A stretch of 9,695 bases of DNA from positions 1 to 9,695 of the forward strand of contig BNXH01000062.1 of assembly GCA_025999435.1 (NCBI GenBank), in the 5' to 3' direction. Under the pieces are notes generated by a model. The model saw nothing but the letters and a program-made list of their open reading frames with translations. It was not told the DNA's origin and searched no databases. A program made the position numbers and the translations under genes. Below are positions 1 to 5,583 of the stretch, piece by piece; positions within the stretch are counted from its first letter, which is position 1, and each line of letters begins with the position of its first letter. Source of the stretch: Bacteroidia bacterium. Its GTDB lineage: Bacteria; Bacteroidota; Bacteroidia; Bacteroidales; Dysgonomonadaceae.

Positions 1-2
1 AT

Positions 3-368
3 TTACTGGTTAAGAAATTTTCTGTTCATTATCCCTTTTCCTCTTTTATTAGTGGCATGTTGGGGGGTAATATGTCTGTGGGGATGTTAGATATCCTCAT
101 ATCCAATATTATCAGCAGTACGTTAGCCATTATAAATAATTTTCTTCTAAATAGTTATTTTACTTTTAAAGTAACAGATCAAAAGCTTAAACGTTTTGCC
201 TCTTTTGCCGGTATAGCCGTCGTAGGGATGGTTATAAGCTCCTTACTCCTCACTTTGTTTATCGGTATAATGAAAATAGACGATATGGTGTCAAAAGTAT
301 TAGCAATATTTATTGTCGCCGCAATACAATTTGGAATTAATAAATTTTTCACCTTTAAGCAAGGTTAA
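3..368 (+). CDS. GtrA-family polytopic membrane protein, 5' end outside the window
   Basis: The frame is open from the window edge, so this is the 3' part of a gene; the in-frame ATG at 57 would give only 103 residues, short for the family. Seen: hydrophobic stretches followed by NNFLLNSYFTFK, which matches the family pattern N-F-x-x-N-x-x-(W/F)-T-F, then two more membrane segments and a second, weaker copy of the motif at the end (INKFFTFKQG). Such an internally repeated four-helix layout is typical of GtrA proteins (PF04138). Known of the family: GtrA-like proteins are small inner-membrane proteins thought to move or flip polyprenyl-linked sugars for surface glycan synthesis, often beside or fused to a GT2 glycosyltransferase. 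A fusion partner upstream cannot be seen here, and the substrate is unknown. Confidence 0.72.
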   Translation, partial: LLVKKFSVHYPFSSFISGMLGGNMSVGMLDILISNIISSTLAIINNFLLNSYFTFKVTDQKLKRFASFAGIAVVGMVISSLLLTLFIGIMKIDDMVSKVLAIFIVAAIQFGINKFFTFKQG

Positions 369-404
369 AAATGCTCATATATCTATCTAAATCTCTGATT
401 TCCC

Positions 405-431
405 AGAACAAATAAAAAGTATGTTTGTTCT
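405..431 (+). promoter_or_regulatory. Promoter -7 element inside a perfect 8-bp dyad, upstream of the membrane pseudo-Nudix gene
   Basis: TATGTTTG at 420-427 matches the Bacteroidetes -7 consensus TAnnTTTG exactly and would place the transcript start near 434, leaving a leader of about 39 nt before the ATG at 473. No good -33 TTTG is seen at the usual distance. The box overlaps the right arm of a perfect inverted repeat, AGAACAAA (405-412) and TTTGTTCT (424-431), with an 11-nt spacer. A dyad laid over a promoter could be an operator. It could also fold in RNA, but it lacks the T-run of a terminator for the GtrA gene. The promoter match is seen; the operator role is inference. Confidence 0.42.
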
Positions 432-472
432 AACTCTATAAAACTAAGCCTACACTCAGAAAATAAAACAAG

Positions 473-1606
473 ATGCTCAGTACAGGAATAAGAAAGTACA
501 TGTCTAATCCGGTAATAGGCCTATTACCATTTATTCTTTTCATTTTTTTACACACACTGGGTGTAGAGACTGTTTATTCATTATCGTTATCGATTTTGCT
601 GGCTATTATCGGAGAAATATTGATAAGGTCATATTATAAAGACAGGAGTTTAAGTATAACATTTTATATATCGGGGATATCACTTTTGACAACACTTTTC
701 GTTTGGTTTTTTACTTTTAAATATCTTGACAAGGGAGAGGTATTTGTTATTCTTTGCGAGGTATTTGTCGTCATCATGTTTATGCTGTTACGCGCCAGTA
801 AAACGTATATAGCTGCTGTCTTCTTCCGTCAAAAAAATCTACGTCAGAGGGCTTTGATGAATGAGTATTATAATTTAGCATCTATAATACAGTATGGCCT
901 TACATTTCATATATTTGGTATTGTGTTGTATAGGCAGTTTTTTCATAAAGAGGATGCCGTTGGAGGATTCGATGTCGTTCTATTTTCAATTCTGCCTGTG
1001 CTAATAATATTATCTGTTGGCATTTATCAGGTGTATAAGATAAGTAGCCTTTCTGCTAAATTGAAAAAAGAAGAGTGGATACCTATCGTAACTGAGAAAG
1101 GAGAAGTGACCGGAAAGATAGCGAAAAGTGTATCATTGAATATGAAAAACAGATTTTTACATCCTGTTGTAAGAGTTGCTTTAACCTCAAAAACTAAAGT
1201 ATATTTACAGGAAAGAGATCTAAAGGATGTGCTAAGCCCGGGAAAACTCGATTATCCTTTCGAAAAGTACATGCTTTTTAATCATGAAATAAACCTGGCT
1301 GCCAGAAATAGTATCAGCAAAATGGTCGGAGACGACTTGGATATCTCTATAAAATTTGTATTAAAATACGTATTTGAAAATGATAATACAAAACGGTTAA
1401 ACTTTCTTTTTGTAGCGGAGATCGATGATGAAGATAAGATAAAGAAAAACAATCTGATGACAGGCAAATTCTGGACTATAAAGCAAATCGAAGAGAGTTT
1501 CGCGGATGAGATATTCAGCGAATGTTTTGAATTGGAATTCGAATATCTAAAAAATATGGTATTAATGCCTTCTTCTTCCCATTTCATTGGAAAAGCGGCT
1601 AATTAA
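473..1606 (+). CDS. Six-helix membrane protein with a degenerate (likely non-catalytic) Nudix domain
   Basis: Predicted 377-residue protein. Residues 13-190 hold about six hydrophobic segments (near 13-30, 32-51, 62-82, 89-107, 136-153, 167-188). Residues 202-345 resemble the Nudix hydrolases related to isopentenyl-diphosphate isomerase: an opening strand with G-E-V-T-G (210-214), L-H-P-V-V (229-233), Y-L-Q-E-R (244-248), P-G-K-L-D (256-260) and a late G-K-F-W (331-334). Active relatives follow P-G-K-W-D with G-G-H and a box ending R-E-x-x-E-E. Here that region (about 260-288) reads E-K-Y where G-G-H should be and N-S-I-S-K-M in place of the metal-binding glutamates. Inference: the domain binds a nucleotide or polyprenyl diphosphate without cleaving it, tethered to the membrane and perhaps acting as a sensor. 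ATG at 500 (residue 10) is an alternative start. Upstream is a dyad-covered promoter; downstream it meets a convergent gene. Confidence 0.7.
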   Translation: MLSTGIRKYMSNPVIGLLPFILFIFLHTLGVETVYSLSLSILLAIIGEILIRSYYKDRSLSITFYISGISLLTTLFVWFFTFKYLDKGEVFVILCEVFVVIMFMLLRASKTYIAAVFFRQKNLRQRALMNEYYNLASIIQYGLTFHIFGIVLYRQFFHKEDAVGGFDVVLFSILPVLIILSVGIYQVYKISSLSAKLKKEEWIPIVTEKGEVTGKIAKSVSLNMKNRFLHPVVRVALTSKTKVYLQERDLKDVLSPGKLDYPFEKYMLFNHEINLAARNSISKMVGDDLDISIKFVLKYVFENDNTKRLNFLFVAEIDDEDKIKKNNLMTGKFWTIKQIEESFADEIFSECFELEFEYLKNMVLMPSSSHFIGKAAN

Positions 1607-1611
1607 GCATA

Positions 1612-1851
1612 AGTGGTCGGAAGATTTCAATATATCATATATTATTGTTTATCAATTCAATAGCTTGTAATCAGGTCGGTAAATATATTTTATGACACTG
1701 AGATACACTGAGCAGACACGGAGAAACACTGAGTTTTTTTAGTCTCAGTGAACCTCAGTGTCTGCTCAGTGGTACTCAGTGTAACTGTTTTTTTCTGATA
1801 AAATAAGTTGTAATTAACTAATAGCTAATACTATAAAATCTTCCGACCACT
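1612..1851. repeat. MITE-like palindromic element between convergent genes
   Basis: The 16-bp sequence AGTGGTCGGAAGATTT (1612-1627) recurs perfectly inverted at 1836-1851. Allowing one gap, the match runs outward over both stop codons (1600-1627 against 1836-1862). Inside lies a second, 39-bp imperfect palindrome (1695-1733 and 1744-1782) built from CACTGAG-like words. GCTAATTAAGC flanks the element directly at 1598-1608 and 1855-1865, like an 11-bp target duplication, although part of it also belongs to the outer inverted repeat. It encodes no protein. It could be a non-autonomous transposable element or an inverted duplication kept as a two-way terminator. The repeat structure is certain; its origin is not. 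Confidence 0.65.
1695..1794 (+). terminator. Long hairpin with downstream T-run, likely terminator for the pseudo-Nudix gene
   Basis: Arms 1695-1733 and 1744-1782 pair at about 32 of 39 positions around a 10-nt T-rich loop. A T7 run follows at 1788-1794 on the plus strand. On the minus strand the hairpin also forms but no comparable T-run follows, so termination of the convergent transporter transcript is less certain. Confidence 0.5.
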
Positions 1852-1855
1852 CCTG

Positions 1856-2749
1856 CTAATTAAGCTCTTTTCTTTTTCTCCACACCTGATACGAGTTTAC
1901 AAGATTCTGCCACAGCACATATGCTCCCGGCCCTAAAGACGATATTGGATTTAGATATATTTGCGCCATCCAGATCGCTAAAATTGTATTTTTTTGACCT
2001 AATCCTTGCCCGCCTGCTACGGTATCGTCATACATACGACCTAATCTGCGCCCGATAAGGAATTGACCTATACAGACGATAAAGGCTCCAAATGCAATTG
2101 ATATTTCTACCTTATAGTCAGGACTTTCCTGATCTACAATAAACTGAACTGTTTTTCCTGATATAATAATGAGAGCCAATGACCAAAGGTAGAACGATAT
2201 ACTTTTCATTCTCTTTACCTCATGGTGTATCTTTGGAGCCAGTTTTTGCAGTAATAAAGCGCAGAAAAAAGGCAAAAATAAGAGAAGCGAGACTTTCTGA
2301 AAAATAATCCACACCGAGTCGATAAACGAAGATGAGCCAACCTCTCCGATAGCCGCGAAAAATATGGGGCTAACGAATATTACCATCAGGTTACACAATA
2401 AGCTATATGCTGTGAGGCTTTCCACATTTCCTCCGAGCATACCTGTTATAACAGGAGCAGAGGTGGCTGTAGGAGCCAATACGCAGATCATAATCCCCTG
2501 GGCTACAATTGCATTTATTGGTGAGAGAATCATATAAACAGATATGCTGCCCACTACTTGTATCAGAATAAGCCACAGATGTAGACGGGAAATGCGTATA
2601 TCCTTGACATTGATATTACAATAAGTGAAAAACAGCATGATTGCGATCAGATAGGGAGTAATAAAGCTTAAAGCTCCTACATATTTGTGGAGTAGAATGC
2701 CTAAAATCATTGCAATAGGCATCATATAAGACTTTATTTTATTTAGCAT
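1856..2749 (-). CDS. Bile acid:sodium symporter (SBF/BASS) family transporter
   Basis: Predicted 297-residue integral inner-membrane protein, usual for the family. The frame opens at 2836, but that start lies 56 nt inside the preceding gene and adds a polar tail. The ATG at 2749 (M-L-N-K-I-K-S-Y-M-M-P-I-A-M) matches how relatives begin and leaves a 31-nt gap. Seen: eight to ten hydrophobic helices; A-P-T-A-T-S-A-P-V-I-T-G-M-L-G-G in the middle, resembling the discontinuous sodium/substrate-site helix; and G-Q-G-L-G-Q-K-N-T-I-L-A near the end, resembling the second half of the crossover. Family members carry bile acids, keto acids, pantothenate precursors and other organic anions with sodium; the substrate here cannot be read from sequence. 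It is the last gene of an operon headed by an FtsB/DivIC gene, with no evident functional link. Confidence 0.82.
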   Translation of the reverse strand: MLNKIKSYMMPIAMILGILLHKYVGALSFITPYLIAIMLFFTYCNINVKDIRISRLHLWLILIQVVGSISVYMILSPINAIVAQGIMICVLAPTATSAPVITGMLGGNVESLTAYSLLCNLMVIFVSPIFFAAIGEVGSSSFIDSVWIIFQKVSLLLFLPFFCALLLQKLAPKIHHEVKRMKSISFYLWSLALIIISGKTVQFIVDQESPDYKVEISIAFGAFIVCIGQFLIGRRLGRMYDDTVAGGQGLGQKNTILAIWMAQIYLNPISSLGPGAYVLWQNLVNSYQVWRKRKELN

Positions 2750-2780
2750 GTAGTTTCTTATATCTCCGGTTGTAGTTATA

Positions 2781-3140
2781 TTATTCTTTTTCGCCTTCCT
2801 GCTCTTTCCTGTATGCAATAGGAAGGGCGATAGCACAATACAGCGTCAGGAGGGCTGAAATAAGTAATGTTACGACCCAACCTCTCATGTCGACAAACAT
2901 CAGATATGCTGAAACGCAAATAAGTAATACGGAAAATATCTGAATATTGAAAAGCCGTTTCCCTCTCAGGCTCTTACCCGGATAGGGTGTTGTAAATGTG
3001 GTAGCGGCAAATCCGGCAGCTCCGCCTATTAGCATATATTTTGCGATAGTAGTATCAAAACTGTGCATAACAGCTGCTGCCAGTATAGCAATCGCAGATA
3101 CTTGAAATAAAATGTTTTTTAGTTTTTGGTTCGATTTCAT
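2781..3140 (-). CDS. Small four-helix membrane protein of unknown function, coupled to the FtsB/DivIC gene
   Basis: Predicted 119 residues. Four hydrophobic segments lie near residues 11-27, 35-48, 66-84 and 88-110, with a basic loop containing P-G-K-S-L-R-G-K-R between helices two and three and a charged tail (R-K-E-Q-E-G-E-K-E). I recognise no catalytic motif. Its ATG overlaps the stop of the FtsB/DivIC gene as ATGA, the usual sign of translational coupling, so the two proteins are probably made together. That may hint at a role around the envelope or division site, but this is inference from position only. The reading frame, start and operon position are convincing; the function is unknown. 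Confidence 0.75.
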   Translation of the reverse strand: MKSNQKLKNILFQVSAIAILAAAVMHSFDTTIAKYMLIGGAAGFAATTFTTPYPGKSLRGKRLFNIQIFSVLLICVSAYLMFVDMRGWVVTLLISALLTLYCAIALPIAYRKEQEGEKE

Positions 3141-3439
3141 TCTATGATATATACGTCCTCATTGTCTTTCTTCATGAGGTAATTTTCACGAACAAACTTT
3201 TCGATTTGATCTTTGTCAAATTGCAATTGTTCGAGTTTCTGTTTATCTTCGGTGGTTTTATTTCTATAATATTCTATTTGATTATCCAGTTCCATAATTT
3301 GGGCATCATAACCAATCCTGGCAAAGATATTGCTTTCGCTTATAAAAAAAGCAAATACAATAATTACAAATATAATCAGCAATTGTACTTTTGTATATCT
3401 GGTAATGAGGTAATTAAATATGGATTTTAGAAATTTCAT
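3137..3439 (-). CDS. FtsB/DivIC-type septum formation protein
   Basis: Predicted 100-residue bitopic protein: a short cytoplasmic end with basic residues, one transmembrane helix at about 19-36, then a periplasmic coiled coil (about 44-82; I-M-E-L-D-N-Q-I-E-Y-Y onward) and a conserved tail R-E-N-Y-L-M-K-K-D-N-E-D-V-Y. Size, topology and tail fit the septum-formation-initiator family (PF04977). Members join FtsL/DivIB-type partners in the divisome and help activate septal peptidoglycan synthesis. FtsB and DivIC cannot be separated on this evidence, so no symbol is given. First gene of a three-gene operon, with a TATCTTTG promoter box about 40 bp upstream, divergent from xerD. The stop overlaps the next start by ATGA. 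Confidence 0.85.
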   Translation of the reverse strand: MKFLKSIFNYLITRYTKVQLLIIFVIIVFAFFISESNIFARIGYDAQIMELDNQIEYYRNKTTEDKQKLEQLQFDKDQIEKFVRENYLMKKDNEDVYIIE

Positions 3440-3479
3440 ACAATAAAAAATAAAGGCGATTGATTATAAACCCACCTTG

Positions 3480-3495
3480 CAAAGATATATATTTG
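3480..3495. promoter_or_regulatory. Abutting divergent -7 elements for the FtsB/DivIC operon and xerD
   Basis: On the minus strand, 3480-3487 reads TATCTTTG; on the plus strand, 3488-3495 reads TATATTTG. Both fit TAnnTTTG exactly, and they touch with no gap, forming a 16-bp near-perfect dyad. Expected transcript starts are near 3473 (-) and 3502 (+), giving leaders of about 34 and 38 nt. Neither has a convincing -33 TTTG at the usual spacing. If both are real, only one polymerase could be bound at a time. The plus box lies downstream of the TTG at 3477, which excludes that codon as the xerD start. Confidence 0.5.
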
Positions 3496-3539
3496 TAATT
3501 ACATTTTATGATCTTAATCCGAACATTATTAAATGGCCA

Positions 3540-4436
3540 ATGGTTAAAGAAAATATAGAGAAGAAATACAGGAACTATTTGTTGCTTGAAAAATCTTTGT
3601 CGCCAAACTCTATTGATGCGTATATGGCCGACTTGGCCAAGTTGTCTGATTTTTTAGGGAATGAGGGCCTAAAGGTAGAAAATGTGACACTGGACAATCT
3701 TCAACAATTTATTGCCCGGCTTTACGATCTGGGTATAAACGCACGTTCGGTAGCGCGTACCATATCGGGTATCAAGTCGTTCTACAACTTCCTTATGCTC
3801 GATGGATATGTACAAACCGACCCGACGGAGCTTTTAGAGACGCCTAAAATAGGATTAAAACTCCCGACTGTACTTTCGCTTGACGAAATAGAGTCCTTGA
3901 TGTCTGTAATAGATTTGTCAGTAAAAGAGGGACAGCGTAACAGAGCCATTCTTGAAACGTTATATAGTTGCGGCCTGCGTATATCAGAGTTGACTAAGCT
4001 AAAGTTTTCCGACCTGTTTTTTGACGAAGGCTTTATCAAAGTGGAAGGCAAAGGTAGTAAACAAAGGCTTGTTCCCATATCCCATACGGCCGTAAATGAG
4101 ATCAATAAATATCTTTATTATCGCCACGAGATGAAGATAGAAAAAGGGAATGAAGATATTTTATTTTTAAGCAACAGAGGTACTCCGATCTCACGTATTA
4201 TGGTGTTTCATTTTATAAAAGAGTATGCTGAAAGAGCGGGAATAAAAAAAACAATAAGTCCTCATACATTCAGGCATTCCTTTGCTACCCATTTACTTGA
4301 AGGAGGAGCTAATATAAGGGCTATACAATTGATGCTGGGGCATGAGAAAATAACAACAACCGAGATTTATACTCATATGGACAGGGAATACCTGCGCCAG
4401 GAGATCATCGAACATCACCCGCGCAATAAGAAGTGA
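3540..4436 (+). CDS. xerD: Site-specific tyrosine recombinase XerD (XerC/D family)
   Basis: 298 residues from the ATG at 3540, the same length as E. coli XerD. A longer frame from TTG 3477 is rejected because it adds an unrelated stretch and begins before the promoter box. An N-terminal SAM-like core-binding domain (about 5-90) is followed by the catalytic domain (about 110-290). The active site is complete: Arg147 (C-G-L-R-I-S-E-L), Lys171/174 (G-K-G-S-K-Q-R), His242 and Arg245 (S-P-H-T-F-R-H-S-F), His268 (L-G-H-E) and nucleophile Tyr277 (I-Y-T-H). Partners of this type resolve chromosome dimers at dif with a second recombinase and FtsK during division. It stands alone, divergent from the FtsB/DivIC operon. 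Assignment to XerD rather than XerC rests on overall resemblance; no dif-like site was recognised in the window. Confidence 0.9.
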   Translation: MVKENIEKKYRNYLLLEKSLSPNSIDAYMADLAKLSDFLGNEGLKVENVTLDNLQQFIARLYDLGINARSVARTISGIKSFYNFLMLDGYVQTDPTELLETPKIGLKLPTVLSLDEIESLMSVIDLSVKEGQRNRAILETLYSCGLRISELTKLKFSDLFFDEGFIKVEGKGSKQRLVPISHTAVNEINKYLYYRHEMKIEKGNEDILFLSNRGTPISRIMVFHFIKEYAERAGIKKTISPHTFRHSFATHLLEGGANIRAIQLMLGHEKITTTEIYTHMDREYLRQEIIEHHPRNKK

Positions 4437-4481
4437 GGAAACAGCATTTTACAATAAGGAATGCGAATCAGTAGTCAGAGA

Positions 4482-4523
4482 AGTAATAAGTAATAAGTAG
4501 TAAGTAGTGAGTAGTGAGTAATA
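4482..4523 (+). repeat. Six tandem copies of a heptamer, AGTARTR
   Basis: Uninterrupted 7-bp units: AGTAATA, AGTAATA, AGTAGTA, AGTAGTG, AGTAGTG, AGTAATA. It lies 45 bp after the xerD stop in non-coding sequence. Such short tandem repeats can vary in copy number between strains; no gene is placed so that a change would shift a frame. Confidence 0.8.
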
Positions 4524-4558
4524 AAAGGAATCAATAAAAATTAGTGACATACTCATTC

Positions 4559-4759
4559 TCGTCATTGCGAACGGAGTGAAGCAATCCAGTCACTTATTTC
4601 CGGATTGCTTCGCCTTTTAGGCTACCAATGACAAATTTTTATATACTGTTGATAATGAGTGAAATGAAAACATATTCAACATATCAAAAATGTAGCGATT
4701 TAGCATTCTGTCATATACACATTGTGCCCAAAAGATTGGGTTCCGACTCGCAATGACGA
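4559..4759. repeat. Palindromic intergenic element with 12-bp inverted ends (REP/MITE-like)
   Basis: TCGTCATTGCGA at 4559-4570 is perfectly inverted at 4748-4759. Nested at the left end is a foldback of about 72 bp: GTCATTG (4561-4567) pairs with CAATGAC (4626-4632), and GAAGCAATCC (4578-4587) with GGATTGCTTC (4602-4611). Words such as GTCATTGCGA and GAAGCAATC are, as I recall, typical of dispersed non-coding repeats in many bacterial genomes. The element and the heptamer repeat fill most of the 393-bp gap between xerD and the next gene; nothing coding is seen there. Confidence 0.65.
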
Positions 4760-4829
4760 AAGAGTTTGATACGACAATAATTATTTTATAGAACTTAGGT
4801 ATTTTAAGAACATAATAAATTTTTAAGAA

Positions 4830-5378
4830 ATGAATAAAAGATTTTTTAGACTAGTGGTGGTGGGTGCAATTTCATGCAGCTTCCTGTTTTCTTCGTGTAT
4901 TGGTCCATTTGCTTTGTCAAATAAACTGTTATCTTGGAACCAGACAGTTAGTGATAAGTTTGTAAATGCTATTTTATTTGTAGTACTATCTCCGGCATAT
5001 GCAGTCACTCTCACCGGCGACTTATTGTTATTCAATACTATTGAGTTCTGGACAGGCGATAATCCAATCGAAGCCGGCGTGGTGAAAAAAGTTCAGGGAG
5101 ACAATGGAGTATATACGGTGGAAACGTTAGAAAACGGGTATAAGATAGAAGATGAAGCCGGACAAATAAGCCAATTTATCTATGACAAAGAATCGAATAC
5201 ATGGAGCTTGGTCGCGAATGAAAAAACGACAAAACTGATAACTATATCTGATGATAATAAAAGAGCGATTGTTTATCTTCCAAATGGAGAGGAAAGAAAT
5301 GTTGAACTTTCGGATAGAGGTGTTTTAGCTTTACAGCAATATGTAGAAAACTCTCAGGTGTATTTTGCAGCCAAATAA
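4830..5378 (+). CDS. DUF3332-family lipoprotein
   Basis: Predicted 182 residues. A basic start and hydrophobic stretch lead to F-S-S-C with Cys23, a near-lipobox, so the protein is probably lipid-anchored after cleavage by signal peptidase II. The stretch that follows (C-I-G-P-F-A-L-S-N-K-L-L-S-W-N) and the later L-L-L-F-N-T-I-E-F-W-T-G-D-N-P (about 65-79) are hallmark motifs of DUF3332 (PF11810). A second hydrophobic segment lies at about 46-68, and the rest is a polar, strand-rich domain (about 82-175). The family has no established function. Flanked by palindromic elements on both sides; it stands alone and converges on dnaX. Confidence 0.82.
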   Translation: MNKRFFRLVVVGAISCSFLFSSCIGPFALSNKLLSWNQTVSDKFVNAILFVVLSPAYAVTLTGDLLLFNTIEFWTGDNPIEAGVVKKVQGDNGVYTVETLENGYKIEDEAGQISQFIYDKESNTWSLVANEKTTKLITISDDNKRAIVYLPNGEERNVELSDRGVLALQQYVENSQVYFAAK

Positions 5379-5397
5379 TATTTGATAAAAACAAGAA

Positions 5398-5580
5398 GGG
5401 GCTATCCCAAAAGTAAAACAACACTATCAAAGTGTTACTCTCTTTGTCATCCTGAGTGCAACGAAGGATCTCAGTCCTCCGGACACGAGATGTTTCACTC
5501 CGTTCAACATGACAACCAACGGTCACAGGAGCGTAGCGTATGTAAAAAGATAGTAAAAAAAATACTTTTGAGACACTCTC
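5398..5580. repeat. MITE-like element carrying a REP-type palindrome, between DUF3332 and dnaX
   Basis: Imperfect inverted ends: TATCCCAAAAGTA (5403-5415) matches the complement of TACTTTTGAGACA (5563-5575) at 11 of 13 positions, with weaker matching outward. Inside, 5444-5515 is an imperfect palindrome that starts TTGTCATCCTGAG and closes with ATGACAA, with GTTGAACGGAGTG-like complementary words and a TCCGGA centre. The GTCATCCTGAG...GAAGGATCTC motif is, as I recall, a common dispersed repeat. Translating it gives the C-T-Q-D-D-K type peptides often mis-called as proteins. It sits 19 bp after the DUF3332 stop and 3 bp after the dnaX stop, so it may also end both transcripts. Confidence 0.62.
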
Positions 5581-5583
5581 TTT

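Noticed and set aside
1282..1587. Minus-strand frame of 101 codons
   Set aside because: Antisense shadow of the pseudo-Nudix domain, serine/isoleucine-rich with no recognisable motif.
2750..2836. Extended start of the SBF transporter at 2836
   Set aside because: It overlaps the coding end of the preceding gene by 56 nt and adds a polar, lysine-rich leader absent from such transporters.
3477..3539. Extended xerD start at TTG 3477
   Set aside because: The added 21 residues are unlike XerC/D proteins and begin upstream of the promoter box; ATG 3540 gives the normal 298 residues.
3782..4105. Minus-strand frame of 107 codons inside xerD
   Set aside because: Antisense to conserved XerD catalytic sequence; no independent signals.
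4440..4829. Possible CRISPR array or dif site after xerD
   Set aside because: The repeats are a 7-bp tandem without spacers and nested palindromes; no 23-37 bp repeat-spacer pattern and no recognisable 28-bp dif-like sequence.
5242..5526. Minus-strand open frame of 94 codons
   Set aside because: It starts in the palindromic repeat and gives the R-C-T-Q-D-D-K type peptide produced by dispersed REP-like repeats, then runs antisense into the DUF3332 gene.
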